Assembly: GCA_016706365.1 (NCBI GenBank)
Contig: JADJJU010000011.1
Coordinates: 97,098-161,097, forward strand
Reading direction: 5' to 3'
Length of the DNA: 64,000 nt
Source of the DNA: Saprospiraceae bacterium
GTDB taxonomy: Bacteria > Bacteroidota > Bacteroidia > Chitinophagales > Saprospiraceae
Under the pieces are notes generated by a model. It did no database searches. It had not been told where the DNA came from and was given only the letters and a program-made list of their open reading frames with translations. Position numbers and translations under genes: made by a program. Shown here one piece after another: positions 8,254-16,957 of the stretch. The stretch's first letter is position 1. Every line of letters starts with the position of its first letter.

Positions 8254-9054
8254 ATGACCACAGAACAATTTACAAACGAGTTTGAACTGGCAAGGCCACA
8301 GTTAAAATCCTACATTCTTAGGATAACTGCAAGTATGGAAGACTCTGAGGATATTGTGCAGGATACATATGTAAAAGCACTTATTAAACTTGACACATTT
8401 AGAGGCGACAGCTCCGTAAAGACCTGGATTTTTACTATTGCTTCAAATACTGCAAAGGATAATTTGAGAGCTAAGAAAAGATGGCCTGAAACGGTGACAG
8501 ACATTTGCAGAGAAAAGGCTTTAGCTAATCCGGGCTATTTTCCTGAAATCAACTCATTGATGCAAAATTCTGCACAGACAGCATTTGAAATAAAGGAACA
8601 CATCACATTTTGTTTGACTTGCATTTCAAAATCGCTTCCATTAGAGCAACAAATTTGTATCCTGCTTAAAGAAATTTATGATTTTAAAATTGCTGAAATA
8701 GCAGAAATCATGGAGACTACCGAAGCAATGGCTAAATACTATTTACATACAGCTCGCTCAAAAATGGTCGAAATCTATGAAGGCAGATGCGCCTTGATTA
8801 ATAAAAATGGTGCTTGCCATCAATGTTCTGAACTAAATGGTATATTTAATCCGAAACAGGATTTTGAAGTAGAAAAGAAGAAAATAGAATTTGCTAAAAA
8901 AGCAAATGACCCTGACAGGGAACATCTATTGGATTTGCGATTTAAAATTATGAAGGAAATTGACCCATTTAATTCAAATGGCTCCAATTTACAGTTGTTC
9001 CATTTAGAGCACAACAAAAAAATAATGGAGAATTTTGAAATAAAAGATGAATAA
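8254..9054 (+). CDS. ECF-type RNA polymerase sigma factor with C-terminal extension
   Basis: From ATG 8254 the protein has 266 residues. Sigma region 2 is clear (DSEDIVQDTYVKALIKLDTF and SSVKTWIFTIASNTAKDNLR, about residues 28-75). Region 4 follows (LPLEQQICILLKEIYDFKIA, then an HTH IAEIMETTEAMAKYYLHTAR, about 130-172). After it comes a conserved-looking tail with GACHQCSELNGIFNPKQDF and a charged helix. ECF factors are normally 160-200 residues, so the 80-residue tail with a Cys-x-x-Cys is an extension that may sense or replace an anti-sigma partner. The frame is open from 8101, but the upstream 51 codons lack sigma features. Neighbours 9114 and 9593 probably belong to the same transcript, so they may be targets or partners. 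Confidence 0.85.
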   Translation: MTTEQFTNEFELARPQLKSYILRITASMEDSEDIVQDTYVKALIKLDTFRGDSSVKTWIFTIASNTAKDNLRAKKRWPETVTDICREKALANPGYFPEINSLMQNSAQTAFEIKEHITFCLTCISKSLPLEQQICILLKEIYDFKIAEIAEIMETTEAMAKYYLHTARSKMVEIYEGRCALINKNGACHQCSELNGIFNPKQDFEVEKKKIEFAKKANDPDREHLLDLRFKIMKEIDPFNSNGSNLQLFHLEHNKKIMENFEIKDE

Positions 9055-9113
9055 ATCCTATCGATTTGTCTTTGCCAAGCGTCCAAAGGTATTAACAAAC
9101 AAAATCAGGAACA

Positions 9114-9581
9114 ATGATTTCAGTAACATCAAATGGCCAAGCCATCACCGAAAAGAAAGTCTTTAGTCGTGAAACCGCCGTAAGCATTGATATTCAGGCT
9201 GACAAAAGTATCATATGGGCATTACTTACCAATGCCAATGACTTTCCACGCTGGAACTCTACAATTATTTCTATTGATGGAATCATTGCAGCGAATGAAA
9301 AAATCAAACTTAAATCAAAACTGGACCCCAAAAGAGAATTCAAATTAGTAGTAAAGGAATTAGTTCCTGAAACCAAACTCGTTTGGGGAGATGCCATGGG
9401 TAAACGCATTTATGCTCTAAAAACTATTGGCCCCAATTTGACAAACTACTATATGAGTGAAAAAATTGGTGGCCCTATTTTCCCTTTATTTGCAAAAATG
9501 ATACCTCCGTTTGACCAGGCATTTGAGCAATTTGCAAAAGACCTGAAAACCGAAGCAGAAATAATTTCTAAAACAAAATAA
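9114..9581 (+). CDS. SRPBCC-family protein
   Basis: A 155-residue protein of the START/SRPBCC ligand-binding fold. It has an N-terminal strand SRETAVSIDIQADKSIIWALL, the typical NANDFPRWNSTI block (about residues 43-54), a glycine-poor beta grip (KLKSKLDPKREFKLVVKEL) and a long C-terminal amphipathic helix (PPFDQAFEQFAKDLKTEAE). Such proteins bind hydrophobic ligands or act as cyclase/aromatase-like enzymes; the ligand cannot be read from sequence. It lies 59 bp after the sigma gene and 11 bp before the next gene, in the same direction, so it is likely co-expressed with the sigma factor. No signal peptide; cytoplasmic. Confidence 0.75.
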   Translation: MISVTSNGQAITEKKVFSRETAVSIDIQADKSIIWALLTNANDFPRWNSTIISIDGIIAANEKIKLKSKLDPKREFKLVVKELVPETKLVWGDAMGKRIYALKTIGPNLTNYYMSEKIGGPIFPLFAKMIPPFDQAFEQFAKDLKTEAEIISKTK

Positions 9582-9592
9582 AATATACTGAC

Positions 9593-10000
9593 ATGGCACA
9601 TAATATAGGCACAAAAGATAAACCTATGGTATTAAAAACGCCACCTCTGACAAGTGAATACACCATGCACAATGGCGAAAAAGATGGGAAGGAAGTAATA
9701 GTTTGTACAGTTGGTAAAACAGTATTACTATATAACCCGGATTGTATCGACGACTTACACAAAATGTTGAAAAAGCACGGAGATTGGATGGAGCTAGGCA
9801 GTGCAGACGAACAAAAACCAGCCAAAGATGGGACGGTTGAAGCATGGGGTCGTTCAGAAAACAATCCAGTTGGGGGTTGGTATGGACTTAAAAAAGGGCT
9901 ACGCGGACGTTTCGGAATGTATATACCACCATTAATGGAGGCTCTTGGGCTTGCTGAAGTAACTCACGATCCAAAGGGAAACAAGATGAGAGCAATTTAA
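9593..10000 (+). CDS. Small conserved hypothetical protein in sigma/SRPBCC operon
   Basis: A 135-residue soluble protein without signal peptide or membrane segment. Features are a TPPLTSEYTMH stretch, a central beta segment KEVIVCTVGKTVLLYNPDCI, a helix DDLHKMLKKHGDWMELG, then a Gly/Trp-rich part (NPVGGWYGLKKGLRGRFGMY) and PPLMEALGLAEVTHDPKGNK. The compact, well-conserved look and the 11-bp spacing to the SRPBCC gene indicate a genuine gene in one transcription unit with the sigma factor. I recognise it only as a family of uncharacterised small bacterial proteins and assign no function. Confidence 0.65.
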   Translation: MAHNIGTKDKPMVLKTPPLTSEYTMHNGEKDGKEVIVCTVGKTVLLYNPDCIDDLHKMLKKHGDWMELGSADEQKPAKDGTVEAWGRSENNPVGGWYGLKKGLRGRFGMYIPPLMEALGLAEVTHDPKGNKMRAI

Positions 10001-10094
10001 GAGTCGAAAGCTCCCTCCACTTGAATTATTTAGATCATATTCGGATGACTGAGTTCATGAAGAAAAATTTTACATTTATCTAAAATTATAAATC

Positions 10095-10622
10095 ATGACC
10101 CGTTCTGACATCAACCCAATGCCTTTCTATTATGATCGCTACATCAATTTGGTGCCTGACATCGGCTTGATAGAAGCTTTTCAACAAAGCCTTGAGACCC
10201 TGCAAAATCTGGACCTTGAACCATATCACCAATTAGGAGATCAGGTATATGCGGAGGGGAAATGGACGACCCGACAAATCTTCAGACATCTTAGTGATTG
10301 GGAACGTATTTTTTGTTTTAGAGCACTTGTCACAATTCGGGATGTTGGAGCAAGTTTAGAGCCTTATGATGAAAATGTGATGGCCGATAACAGCAAAGCC
10401 AACAACCATAGCCTGGAAGAGACACTTAATGACTTGATCAGGGTTCGAATATCCACTATCAGCTTATTCAATGCTTTCGACAATCATGATCTGATGCGTA
10501 TGATTCAGATGCCAACGAGTCAGATACAGGTATTAGCCAAAGCATTTACCATTATTGGGCATCAAACGCATCATTTAAATGTGATTGAAGAAAGGTATAT
10601 GCCGCTTTTGAAAATGAGCTAA
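10095..10622 (+). CDS. DinB-family (YfiT-like) putative metal-dependent hydrolase/transferase
   Basis: A 175-residue four-helix-bundle protein. The DinB metal ligands are visible: a first histidine in KWTTRQIFRHLSDWERIF (about residues 56-73) and the paired histidines of the C-terminal HQTHHLNVI motif (about 156-164). Helices between them fit the DinB/YfiT fold (FCFRALVTIRD; LEETLNDLIRVRISTISLF). Members include bacillithiol and mycothiol S-transferases and stress-induced proteins of unknown substrate. It stands between two intergenic gaps of about 95 and 50 bp and may be monocistronic or lead into the membrane protein downstream. Confidence 0.82.
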   Translation: MTRSDINPMPFYYDRYINLVPDIGLIEAFQQSLETLQNLDLEPYHQLGDQVYAEGKWTTRQIFRHLSDWERIFCFRALVTIRDVGASLEPYDENVMADNSKANNHSLEETLNDLIRVRISTISLFNAFDNHDLMRMIQMPTSQIQVLAKAFTIIGHQTHHLNVIEERYMPLLKMS

Positions 10623-10675
10623 AATCTCAGCTATAATTGATTCAACCTTCCTTATGATTTGGCAGTTTATCCTCC

Positions 10676-11233
10676 ATGAAGAGAAAAGTTCTTCCATTGG
10701 TATTTACAGTATTGGTATTAACAATAATTATTAAGGGTACTAGTCTGCCCCTGGGGATGCTCATCGCCGGACTAAGTATTGCATTTACAGGAGATTTTTA
10801 TGCCGTACGCAACTCACTTTTACAGATCAGAACGAGATTGGACAAACAAGGCCTGGAACTCGGTAAGGTAATACCCACGACTCTGGTAATATTTGTGTGG
10901 CTGATATACGCTGTGGTGCATTTTCAGGTTTTCATTGCAATGGTGCATTACTTCGATTTACCACCGGAATCATTGAAATGGGTTTTTCCTTTGACAGCTT
11001 TTAAGGCGCTTTGGCTTGCTTACTATTTGGGGAGTAAACTATCCCCGGCAAAAATAGAGCCCGGTTATTCTATCTATGATGTTGCATTTCAAATCCCATG
11101 GGCAATAGGAGGAGCTATTGCCTGGTACAATTCAAATGCCGGCGGGTACTTCGAATGGTCTTTATTAATTTATTCTCTATTCTTGGTCGCAATAATACTT
11201 TTGCCATCAATATGCAGACTAAGGATAAAATAA
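10676..11233 (+). CDS. Polytopic membrane protein, unknown family
   Basis: A 185-residue, very hydrophobic protein with about five membrane helices: residues 8-40 (two), 66-88, 101-122 and 135-178 (two). Between the first pair and the third helix lies a basic segment RNSLLQIRTRLDKQGLELG. No catalytic motif was seen. The start is an ATG overlapping the end of a Bacteroidota-style leader; codon usage is like its neighbours. Its stop codon ends exactly one base before the end of the convergent gene at 11234, so the two genes share a 3' junction with no room for a terminator between them. Confidence 0.6.
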   Translation: MKRKVLPLVFTVLVLTIIIKGTSLPLGMLIAGLSIAFTGDFYAVRNSLLQIRTRLDKQGLELGKVIPTTLVIFVWLIYAVVHFQVFIAMVHYFDLPPESLKWVFPLTAFKALWLAYYLGSKLSPAKIEPGYSIYDVAFQIPWAIGGAIAWYNSNAGGYFEWSLLIYSLFLVAIILLPSICRLRIK

Positions 11234-12610
11234 TCATTCAAAAGGGGTCTCGACAAAGCGGTAGGATTGAGTACTATCCGGAAAGATAAAATATCGCGGA
11301 TTGAGCTTAGGATAATCAAATACTCCCCAATTGGTAATAAAAGCATCTTTCCTTTCCATTGTCCAGGATAATTCATTCGCTTCGTTCTCAAGCACAACAG
11401 ATTGCGTCTTTCCTGTTTTCATTGTAGAAAGCAACCACATTTCATATGGAAATCCCCAGTTCATCTTCAATAACTTATTGTCTACTCCACTTGCAGGGGT
11501 GATAATTTTATCTAAGTTTTTTTCGTTCAATTTATCAGATATGGATTCCAGGTAAGTAACTCTATCAGTATACTGGCCTGAGATAGAATATATATCGATC
11601 ATCCTTACAATGAATACAATTGAAATTAAAGCAGTCAAAACTGCTTCTCGTTTGATTGATTTAAATACATCCAAAACCAATGGAAACAGCAGCATCATTC
11701 CGAGTGGTAAATACAAATTCTCAATGTAAAACTTCTCAGGATTTCTTCCTGCATAAGTGACATTGATCAACAACAGAAAGAATGCTGAAAAAAGCAGATA
11801 ATTCAGCAATTGAAACCAATTTTTGGATTTGATATAAAATGCAATGACTGCAATAGCTCCCAACAACAGCAGATAGTAATCATTTACCAAATACTTTAAA
11901 AATTGAACATTTGTATCAATAGTAAAGTAATTTGGAAACAAACTTTTAAAGCTGCTCAAGCCTCCCATAGCCTGTGAATCGTAGGCAGCTTTGAAGAACA
12001 ATTGCTTAATGATCAAAATGGAAAAATATATTACTAACTGGCTCCAAAAAAACTGTGTTCGTTTGTACTTTATTCCAAAGAAAGCAAAACAGTATAAAAA
12101 TGGGAAAATAAGCAATGGATGCGCAAAGGCAAGAAAGAATGCAATCAGTGTTAAAAATGATTGGTACCAAATATTTGGATATTCTTGTAGTAACGATTTA
12201 TGAAATAAAGCAAAATACAAAACCATGGCCCACATCCCTTGAGGTAACTCAGACTGAATCCAGAAAAATGTATCAGAAACCAACCAAAAAGTGGACAAAA
12301 CCACAATTAATGGAAGATCCCGGTCTTTAACTATATATCTGATCAATAAAAAATATAGAAACGGAACTACTACAAATGCCATGGAATATAGCATCATAAT
12401 GGGCTTCAAACTCAGGCCCAGTGCCATTCCACTCAATGGGAAAAGTTGTGTAAGAAAAGCTATAAATCGTGAATTCTGAATCGCAAAATCTCCCTTTGTG
12501 AGGAAAAACAAATGAAAGCTAATATCCAGAAAAACAGTACGCTCCAGATAAAAGTAAATAGAGGCGATCAAAAGAACAAGGAAGATTGTGTAGCTGAGGC
12601 GGGTTATCAT
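11234..12610 (-). CDS. Large polytopic membrane protein, GT-C glycosyltransferase-like
   Basis: A 458-residue protein with about 10 membrane helices and a C-terminal soluble tail of about 110 residues. The first periplasmic loop contains an FLDISFHLF segment with an early acidic residue. A long loop follows helix 7 (KAAYDSQAMGGLSSFKSLFP). This layout resembles GT-C-fold membrane glycosyltransferases of the PMT/ArnT superfamily, which use polyprenyl-phosphate sugars, but no diagnostic motif is secure, so the assignment is structural inference. It is transcribed towards the 10676 gene and divergently from the related-looking 12887 gene; the 276-bp gap between them probably holds both promoters. 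Confidence 0.55.
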   Translation of the reverse strand: MITRLSYTIFLVLLIASIYFYLERTVFLDISFHLFFLTKGDFAIQNSRFIAFLTQLFPLSGMALGLSLKPIMMLYSMAFVVVPFLYFLLIRYIVKDRDLPLIVVLSTFWLVSDTFFWIQSELPQGMWAMVLYFALFHKSLLQEYPNIWYQSFLTLIAFFLAFAHPLLIFPFLYCFAFFGIKYKRTQFFWSQLVIYFSILIIKQLFFKAAYDSQAMGGLSSFKSLFPNYFTIDTNVQFLKYLVNDYYLLLLGAIAVIAFYIKSKNWFQLLNYLLFSAFFLLLINVTYAGRNPEKFYIENLYLPLGMMLLFPLVLDVFKSIKREAVLTALISIVFIVRMIDIYSISGQYTDRVTYLESISDKLNEKNLDKIITPASGVDNKLLKMNWGFPYEMWLLSTMKTGKTQSVVLENEANELSWTMERKDAFITNWGVFDYPKLNPRYFIFPDSTQSYRFVETPFE

Positions 12611-12886
12611 ACTTTATAAAATAAGCATCATGAATCAAACACAAAAAAGAAAGCAATCTATAACAATTAAGAGAAATCTCAAATTTAATTCATGCTATTC
12701 CAATGCTGGGGGGATTTGACAATTCAAGCCCAATCCAAAGTACTTATGAGTACTGGAATATTCCATTCTGATGATTGCCAAATACTTTTCTTTAAAACAT
12801 TTTTCCAGTAAGTACAGCATATCTCCAATATCGATATCGCTAAATTTGAATTTTGTGATTTACTTTACAGGACAATTGATCTTCCT

Positions 12887-14689
12887 ATGAATCGCTCCGC
12901 CTACGCTCTCATATTCTGCTTTTTCATTATGGCATTGGCAGGGAATTTATATTATCCCAAATGGCAAAAGACCAGAGGAGAAGCAACAATAAGCTGGGAT
13001 GTGGCAGGTTATTATTTGTATTTACCTGCTTTGTTTATTTATGAAGATATCAAAGGCTGTGGATTTGCTGACAGTCTCCTCAGAAAATATGAATCATCTC
13101 CATATTTTGATCAGGCTTTCAAGCATGAATCCGACAATTATGTCATGAAATATACAGCAGGGATGGCTGTTCAATATTTGCCATTTTTTGCCATTGCTCA
13201 TGCCTGGGCATTGAATTCTGATGAATATCCGGCTGATGGATATTCAAGACCATATCAGTTCATGATTTACTTCGGATGCTTGCTCATTGCCTTCCTGGGT
13301 TTATTTTACCTGAGGAAAGTATTGCTTACTTACTTTAATGATAATTCAGTTGCGATTACCTTAATACTCATAGCACTGGGAACCAATTTCCTTGAATATG
13401 CCTCCATTACTAATGCTATGACACATGGGACGCTGTTTGCCTGGTATTCGATATTGATCTACATATCTATGCAACTTCATAAGAATCCCAGCAAATGGTT
13501 GGCAATAGGTGCCGGCCTCATCTGTGGCTTGATTGCTTTGACCCGCCCGACTGAATTAATTTCTATACTTATTCCGCTTTTATGGGGATCAGATCTACTA
13601 AGCAAAAAAGGAATCAGCGATAGATATGATTGGTGGAAGAAGCATTTTGGCTTATTGATTCTCATGGGAGTCTGCAGCATTATTGCTGGAAGTATTCAGA
13701 TGATTTACTGGAAATATGCAAGTGGAGACTGGATCGTGTACAGCTATCAGGATCAGGGCTTCAGTTGGCTCAAACCACATATTTGGAAAGGTCTTTTCAG
13801 TTATAATAATGGATGGCTTCCCTACTCGCCGGTCATGATTTTTGCACTGATTGGATTCATTTCTCTTTATAGAAAAAGCAAACAAGTTTGGACGGTCCCG
13901 GCTTTATACTCTTCACTTTTTATTTACATCGCATTTGCCTGGGATATCTGGTGGTATGGGGGCAGTCTGGGACAGAGAACTATGGTTCAGGTATACCCAT
14001 TATTAGCCTTTCCTTTAGCTGCATTTCTTCAATCTATCAGCAGCACAAAATGGATTAAATATCCGGTTTACCTGATCATGTTTGCTTGTATTTATGTATC
14101 TATGTGGTGGGTCCATCAGGCACATAAGGGTGGTATGTTTCTGACCGAACAAATGACCAAAAGATATTACTGGAACGTACTTGGCACATATGAAATAAAA
14201 GATGACAATCTAAAATTTCTGGATACAAAAGATGTGTATAAAAGATCTCCCAAAAATACCAAAGTGATTTATGAGAATAAGTTAAACGATGGTTCAGTTT
14301 ATACCGATTGTTCCCTCCCTCCTATTGAAGGAACCGGCACATTTTGTGTAACAAAGGATGTTAAAAATAGCCCCATTTTTTCAATACCGCTTTTGCCTGG
14401 AGCAGCAAAATGGCTTAGAGCTACTGCTACTTTTCAAACAGGATATAAAGAATGGAATCATCACAACATGACACAGTTTCACATTCGGGCAATGAAAGGA
14501 GATCATCCTGTCAAAGAGAGATTTATCAGAGTCCACCGCTTGCTGCATGATGGGCAATTGAAAGATATTCATCAGGACTTTAAACTTCCCAAAGATGATT
14601 TTGACAGAATAGAAATATTTTTCTGGCATCCAAATGAAGATAAAGAGCTCAGAATCGGTAATATCAAAGCTGAGATATTTGACAATTGA
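12887..14689 (+). CDS. GT-C-like membrane glycosyltransferase candidate with C-terminal beta domain
   Basis: A 600-residue protein. A single early helix is followed by a loop with the acidic ISWDVAGYYLYLPA motif (about residues 36-49). Asp in this first loop is where PMT/GT39-like enzymes place their catalytic base. About 10 further helices run to residue 420, and include WWYGGSLGQRTMVQVYPLLA, a block familiar from bacterial GT39-like proteins. The last 170 residues are soluble and beta-rich, possibly a carbohydrate-binding or jelly-roll-like periplasmic domain. It is followed 51 bp downstream by another protein of similar architecture, so the two may work together in decorating an envelope polymer. 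The donor and acceptor are unknown. Confidence 0.6.
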   Translation: MNRSAYALIFCFFIMALAGNLYYPKWQKTRGEATISWDVAGYYLYLPALFIYEDIKGCGFADSLLRKYESSPYFDQAFKHESDNYVMKYTAGMAVQYLPFFAIAHAWALNSDEYPADGYSRPYQFMIYFGCLLIAFLGLFYLRKVLLTYFNDNSVAITLILIALGTNFLEYASITNAMTHGTLFAWYSILIYISMQLHKNPSKWLAIGAGLICGLIALTRPTELISILIPLLWGSDLLSKKGISDRYDWWKKHFGLLILMGVCSIIAGSIQMIYWKYASGDWIVYSYQDQGFSWLKPHIWKGLFSYNNGWLPYSPVMIFALIGFISLYRKSKQVWTVPALYSSLFIYIAFAWDIWWYGGSLGQRTMVQVYPLLAFPLAAFLQSISSTKWIKYPVYLIMFACIYVSMWWVHQAHKGGMFLTEQMTKRYYWNVLGTYEIKDDNLKFLDTKDVYKRSPKNTKVIYENKLNDGSVYTDCSLPPIEGTGTFCVTKDVKNSPIFSIPLLPGAAKWLRATATFQTGYKEWNHHNMTQFHIRAMKGDHPVKERFIRVHRLLHDGQLKDIHQDFKLPKDDFDRIEIFFWHPNEDKELRIGNIKAEIFDN

Positions 14690-14740
14690 GATTTTTCGGT
14701 AAGATGTAAACTTAAACCTTCCATTAACCAAAACACAATC

Positions 14741-16375
14741 ATGAAAATCAATTTTCCCGGATGGCAAATTCAAAAAATTGAACCCTGGATTTTTGGTCTG
14801 ATGGTTCTGGTGAATTTAGTACCAATATACTTCAATACTTACTTTCTTACAGGAGATGGCCCATGCCACATATATAATGCAAAAGTTCTGCTGGATTTCT
14901 GGACAGGTCACAATCAGGAATTTTATGCTCCCTACTACTACCTTAATACAAACTTCGAACCCAATTATCTGACCAGCTATTTATTGGCATTTTTTCTAAG
15001 CTTTTTACCAGATTATCTGGCAGAAAAAGCTTTGCTTACTACGTACCTCCTGACTTTTGCCTTTTCATTGAGATGGTTACTGGGAAAAATCCATCCGGCT
15101 AATAAAATATTTGCGCTCGCAGGATTACCATTCATTTACCAACAGGCATTACAGATGGGATTCTTCAATTACTCGATGAGTATTGCACTTATGTTTTTAA
15201 TTCTGGCTTACTGGCTACATAACAGAGAAAAATTTACTCCATTTAAACAACTGCTAATTAGCATTTTAGGAGTCCTGATGTTTTTTACACATGCAGGTGG
15301 ATTAACCCTTACTATTCTGATACTTGGTTCATTTTGGCTCATGGATTTAATAGTAAAAACTATTAAGGACAGAAGCGTGGTTAGTAAAAATATAAAAACC
15401 TGGAAGAACGAAGCCATCAACTTAATTATCTGTTTTTTGCCGGCAGTTCTATTGCTATTAGCTTATATTTCCAGAAAGGGCTTGTCGGTTTCTCCCGGCG
15501 CTGATTCATTTGAACAGCTAAAGGAAAGAATTTTTAATCTCAGCGCTTTGGTCAACCTTTCAGCTAAGGAGGAAATCTATGCAAGCTATCTTGCATATTT
15601 CTTCATTTTTCTTTTAATTGCCGGGATCATAACCAAGATATATTCCAGAAAATTCAATGCATTTGATGTATTCTTTCTATTAGCCATACTAGCGATATAT
15701 GTCTATTTCAATATGCCAAATACGCTGGCTGGAGGAAGCATACTCAGTATCAGGTTTCAATGTATTCCATATTTCCTATTGATATTATGGTACGGAAGTT
15801 TACACTGGCATAATCTGTTTCGCTGGATCACTTTAATTGTGTGTAGCATAATAGGAATTGGCTTCATCGCTGTTAGGCAGCCCATTCATAGGTTGGCGTC
15901 TAATGGAGTTGTCGAATATACCTCTGTCAGAGAGCACATACCTGATCAATCCACTGTTCTGCCTTTAAGTTATTCTCACAATGGCAAAACTCCTGAAGGA
16001 GACTTAATATGTGAAAAATTGTGGTTATTCATGCATGCTGCTGACTATATCGGTACAGATAAAAGCATGGTACTATTTGGCAATTATGAAGCAAACACAG
16101 GTTATTTTCCATTATTGTGGCACTGGGATCGCAATCCATTCAGACAACTGGCGGTAGCTGGAAGAGGATTTGAAGAACAGCCACCCAGTGCTGATATTCG
16201 TGCATATCCTGAAAAATCACAAACAGGAAGAATTGATTATGTCATACTTTGGTGCATTGAAGAGGATTCTGGTCAGATCGATCATACCAGAAATATTCTA
16301 ACGCAGCTTGGTGAAAGCTACGAAGCTATTTTCACTTCAGAAAATGGATTAGCTGTACTCTACAAACGCAAATAA
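14741..16375 (+). CDS. Polytopic membrane protein, GT-C-like
   Basis: A 544-residue protein with about 10-11 membrane helices. The first loop after helix 1 reads YFLTGDGPCHIYNAKVLLD (about residues 36-54), again an acidic motif in the position expected for GT-C enzymes. A C-terminal soluble domain of about 150 residues starts near IPDQSTVLPLSYSHNGKTPE and includes a GRIDYVILWCIEE strand. Similar bacterial proteins are annotated as glycosyltransferase-like or hypothetical. It lies 51 bp after the 12887 gene in the same direction, which suggests one transcript. No sequencing-type breaks are seen. The substrate cannot be inferred. Confidence 0.55.
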   Translation: MKINFPGWQIQKIEPWIFGLMVLVNLVPIYFNTYFLTGDGPCHIYNAKVLLDFWTGHNQEFYAPYYYLNTNFEPNYLTSYLLAFFLSFLPDYLAEKALLTTYLLTFAFSLRWLLGKIHPANKIFALAGLPFIYQQALQMGFFNYSMSIALMFLILAYWLHNREKFTPFKQLLISILGVLMFFTHAGGLTLTILILGSFWLMDLIVKTIKDRSVVSKNIKTWKNEAINLIICFLPAVLLLLAYISRKGLSVSPGADSFEQLKERIFNLSALVNLSAKEEIYASYLAYFFIFLLIAGIITKIYSRKFNAFDVFFLLAILAIYVYFNMPNTLAGGSILSIRFQCIPYFLLILWYGSLHWHNLFRWITLIVCSIIGIGFIAVRQPIHRLASNGVVEYTSVREHIPDQSTVLPLSYSHNGKTPEGDLICEKLWLFMHAADYIGTDKSMVLFGNYEANTGYFPLLWHWDRNPFRQLAVAGRGFEEQPPSADIRAYPEKSQTGRIDYVILWCIEEDSGQIDHTRNILTQLGESYEAIFTSENGLAVLYKRK

Positions 16376-16957
16376 ATGAAACCTCAGAAGATATTGTGTG
16401 ACATTCACTTCTCAATTTTCATTTCATTGATGAAGTTCATATAAGTCAAATCACTTTGTGTGGCTGAAAAATAATATATAATTAACAAAATCGGGGTGTG
16501 TTAATATGTTAATTATTTAGAATATATATTCATTTATTTTACAGCATTTAACATGATTGCGTATTGATGATTTAATAAAATCACTTAGACTTTTATTAGA
16601 AATCAGAAGTAAACATAGAATATCAACTACAAAAACAAAAATTATATAATAATCAGCTTACCTTTATTCAAATTTTTATTTGATATGAATAGCTTGATAT
16701 TCTTCGATTTAGAATAGGTATTTGACTTTGTTTGTAATTCAGGGGCTGTAATTTTGATAAACCTATGTGCTGAAATTATTGTAGTTGCTTTACTTGAAAT
16801 CTTAACCAATTTGGATGCTACGATTTTCTCAGTCAACATTAAAATATTGGCAGTTCTGTTTCCATCTTTCTTTCAATTTCAATTATGTTATATAATTTTA
16901 AAATGATACACATAAAATGTTAAATTTTTATTTTAGAACTAATTCTACTTCCAAAAT
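16376..16957. other. 582-bp AT-rich intergenic region before adhesin locus
   Basis: No credible gene. The 65-codon minus-strand frame 16642-16839 is Lys/Ile-rich and looks like chance. One clear structure is a perfect 10-bp inverted repeat ATAATTAACA (16478-16487) / TGTTAATTAT (16507-16516) with a 19-nt spacer, which could be a regulatory site or terminator-like hairpin. The end of the region presumably carries the adhesin promoter, but no TAnnTTTG box is convincing. Confidence 0.5.

Noticed and set aside
16642..16839. 65-residue minus-strand frame in the AT-rich gap
   Set aside because: Lys/Ile/Ser composition typical of translated AT-rich DNA, no recognisable motif or neighbour context.
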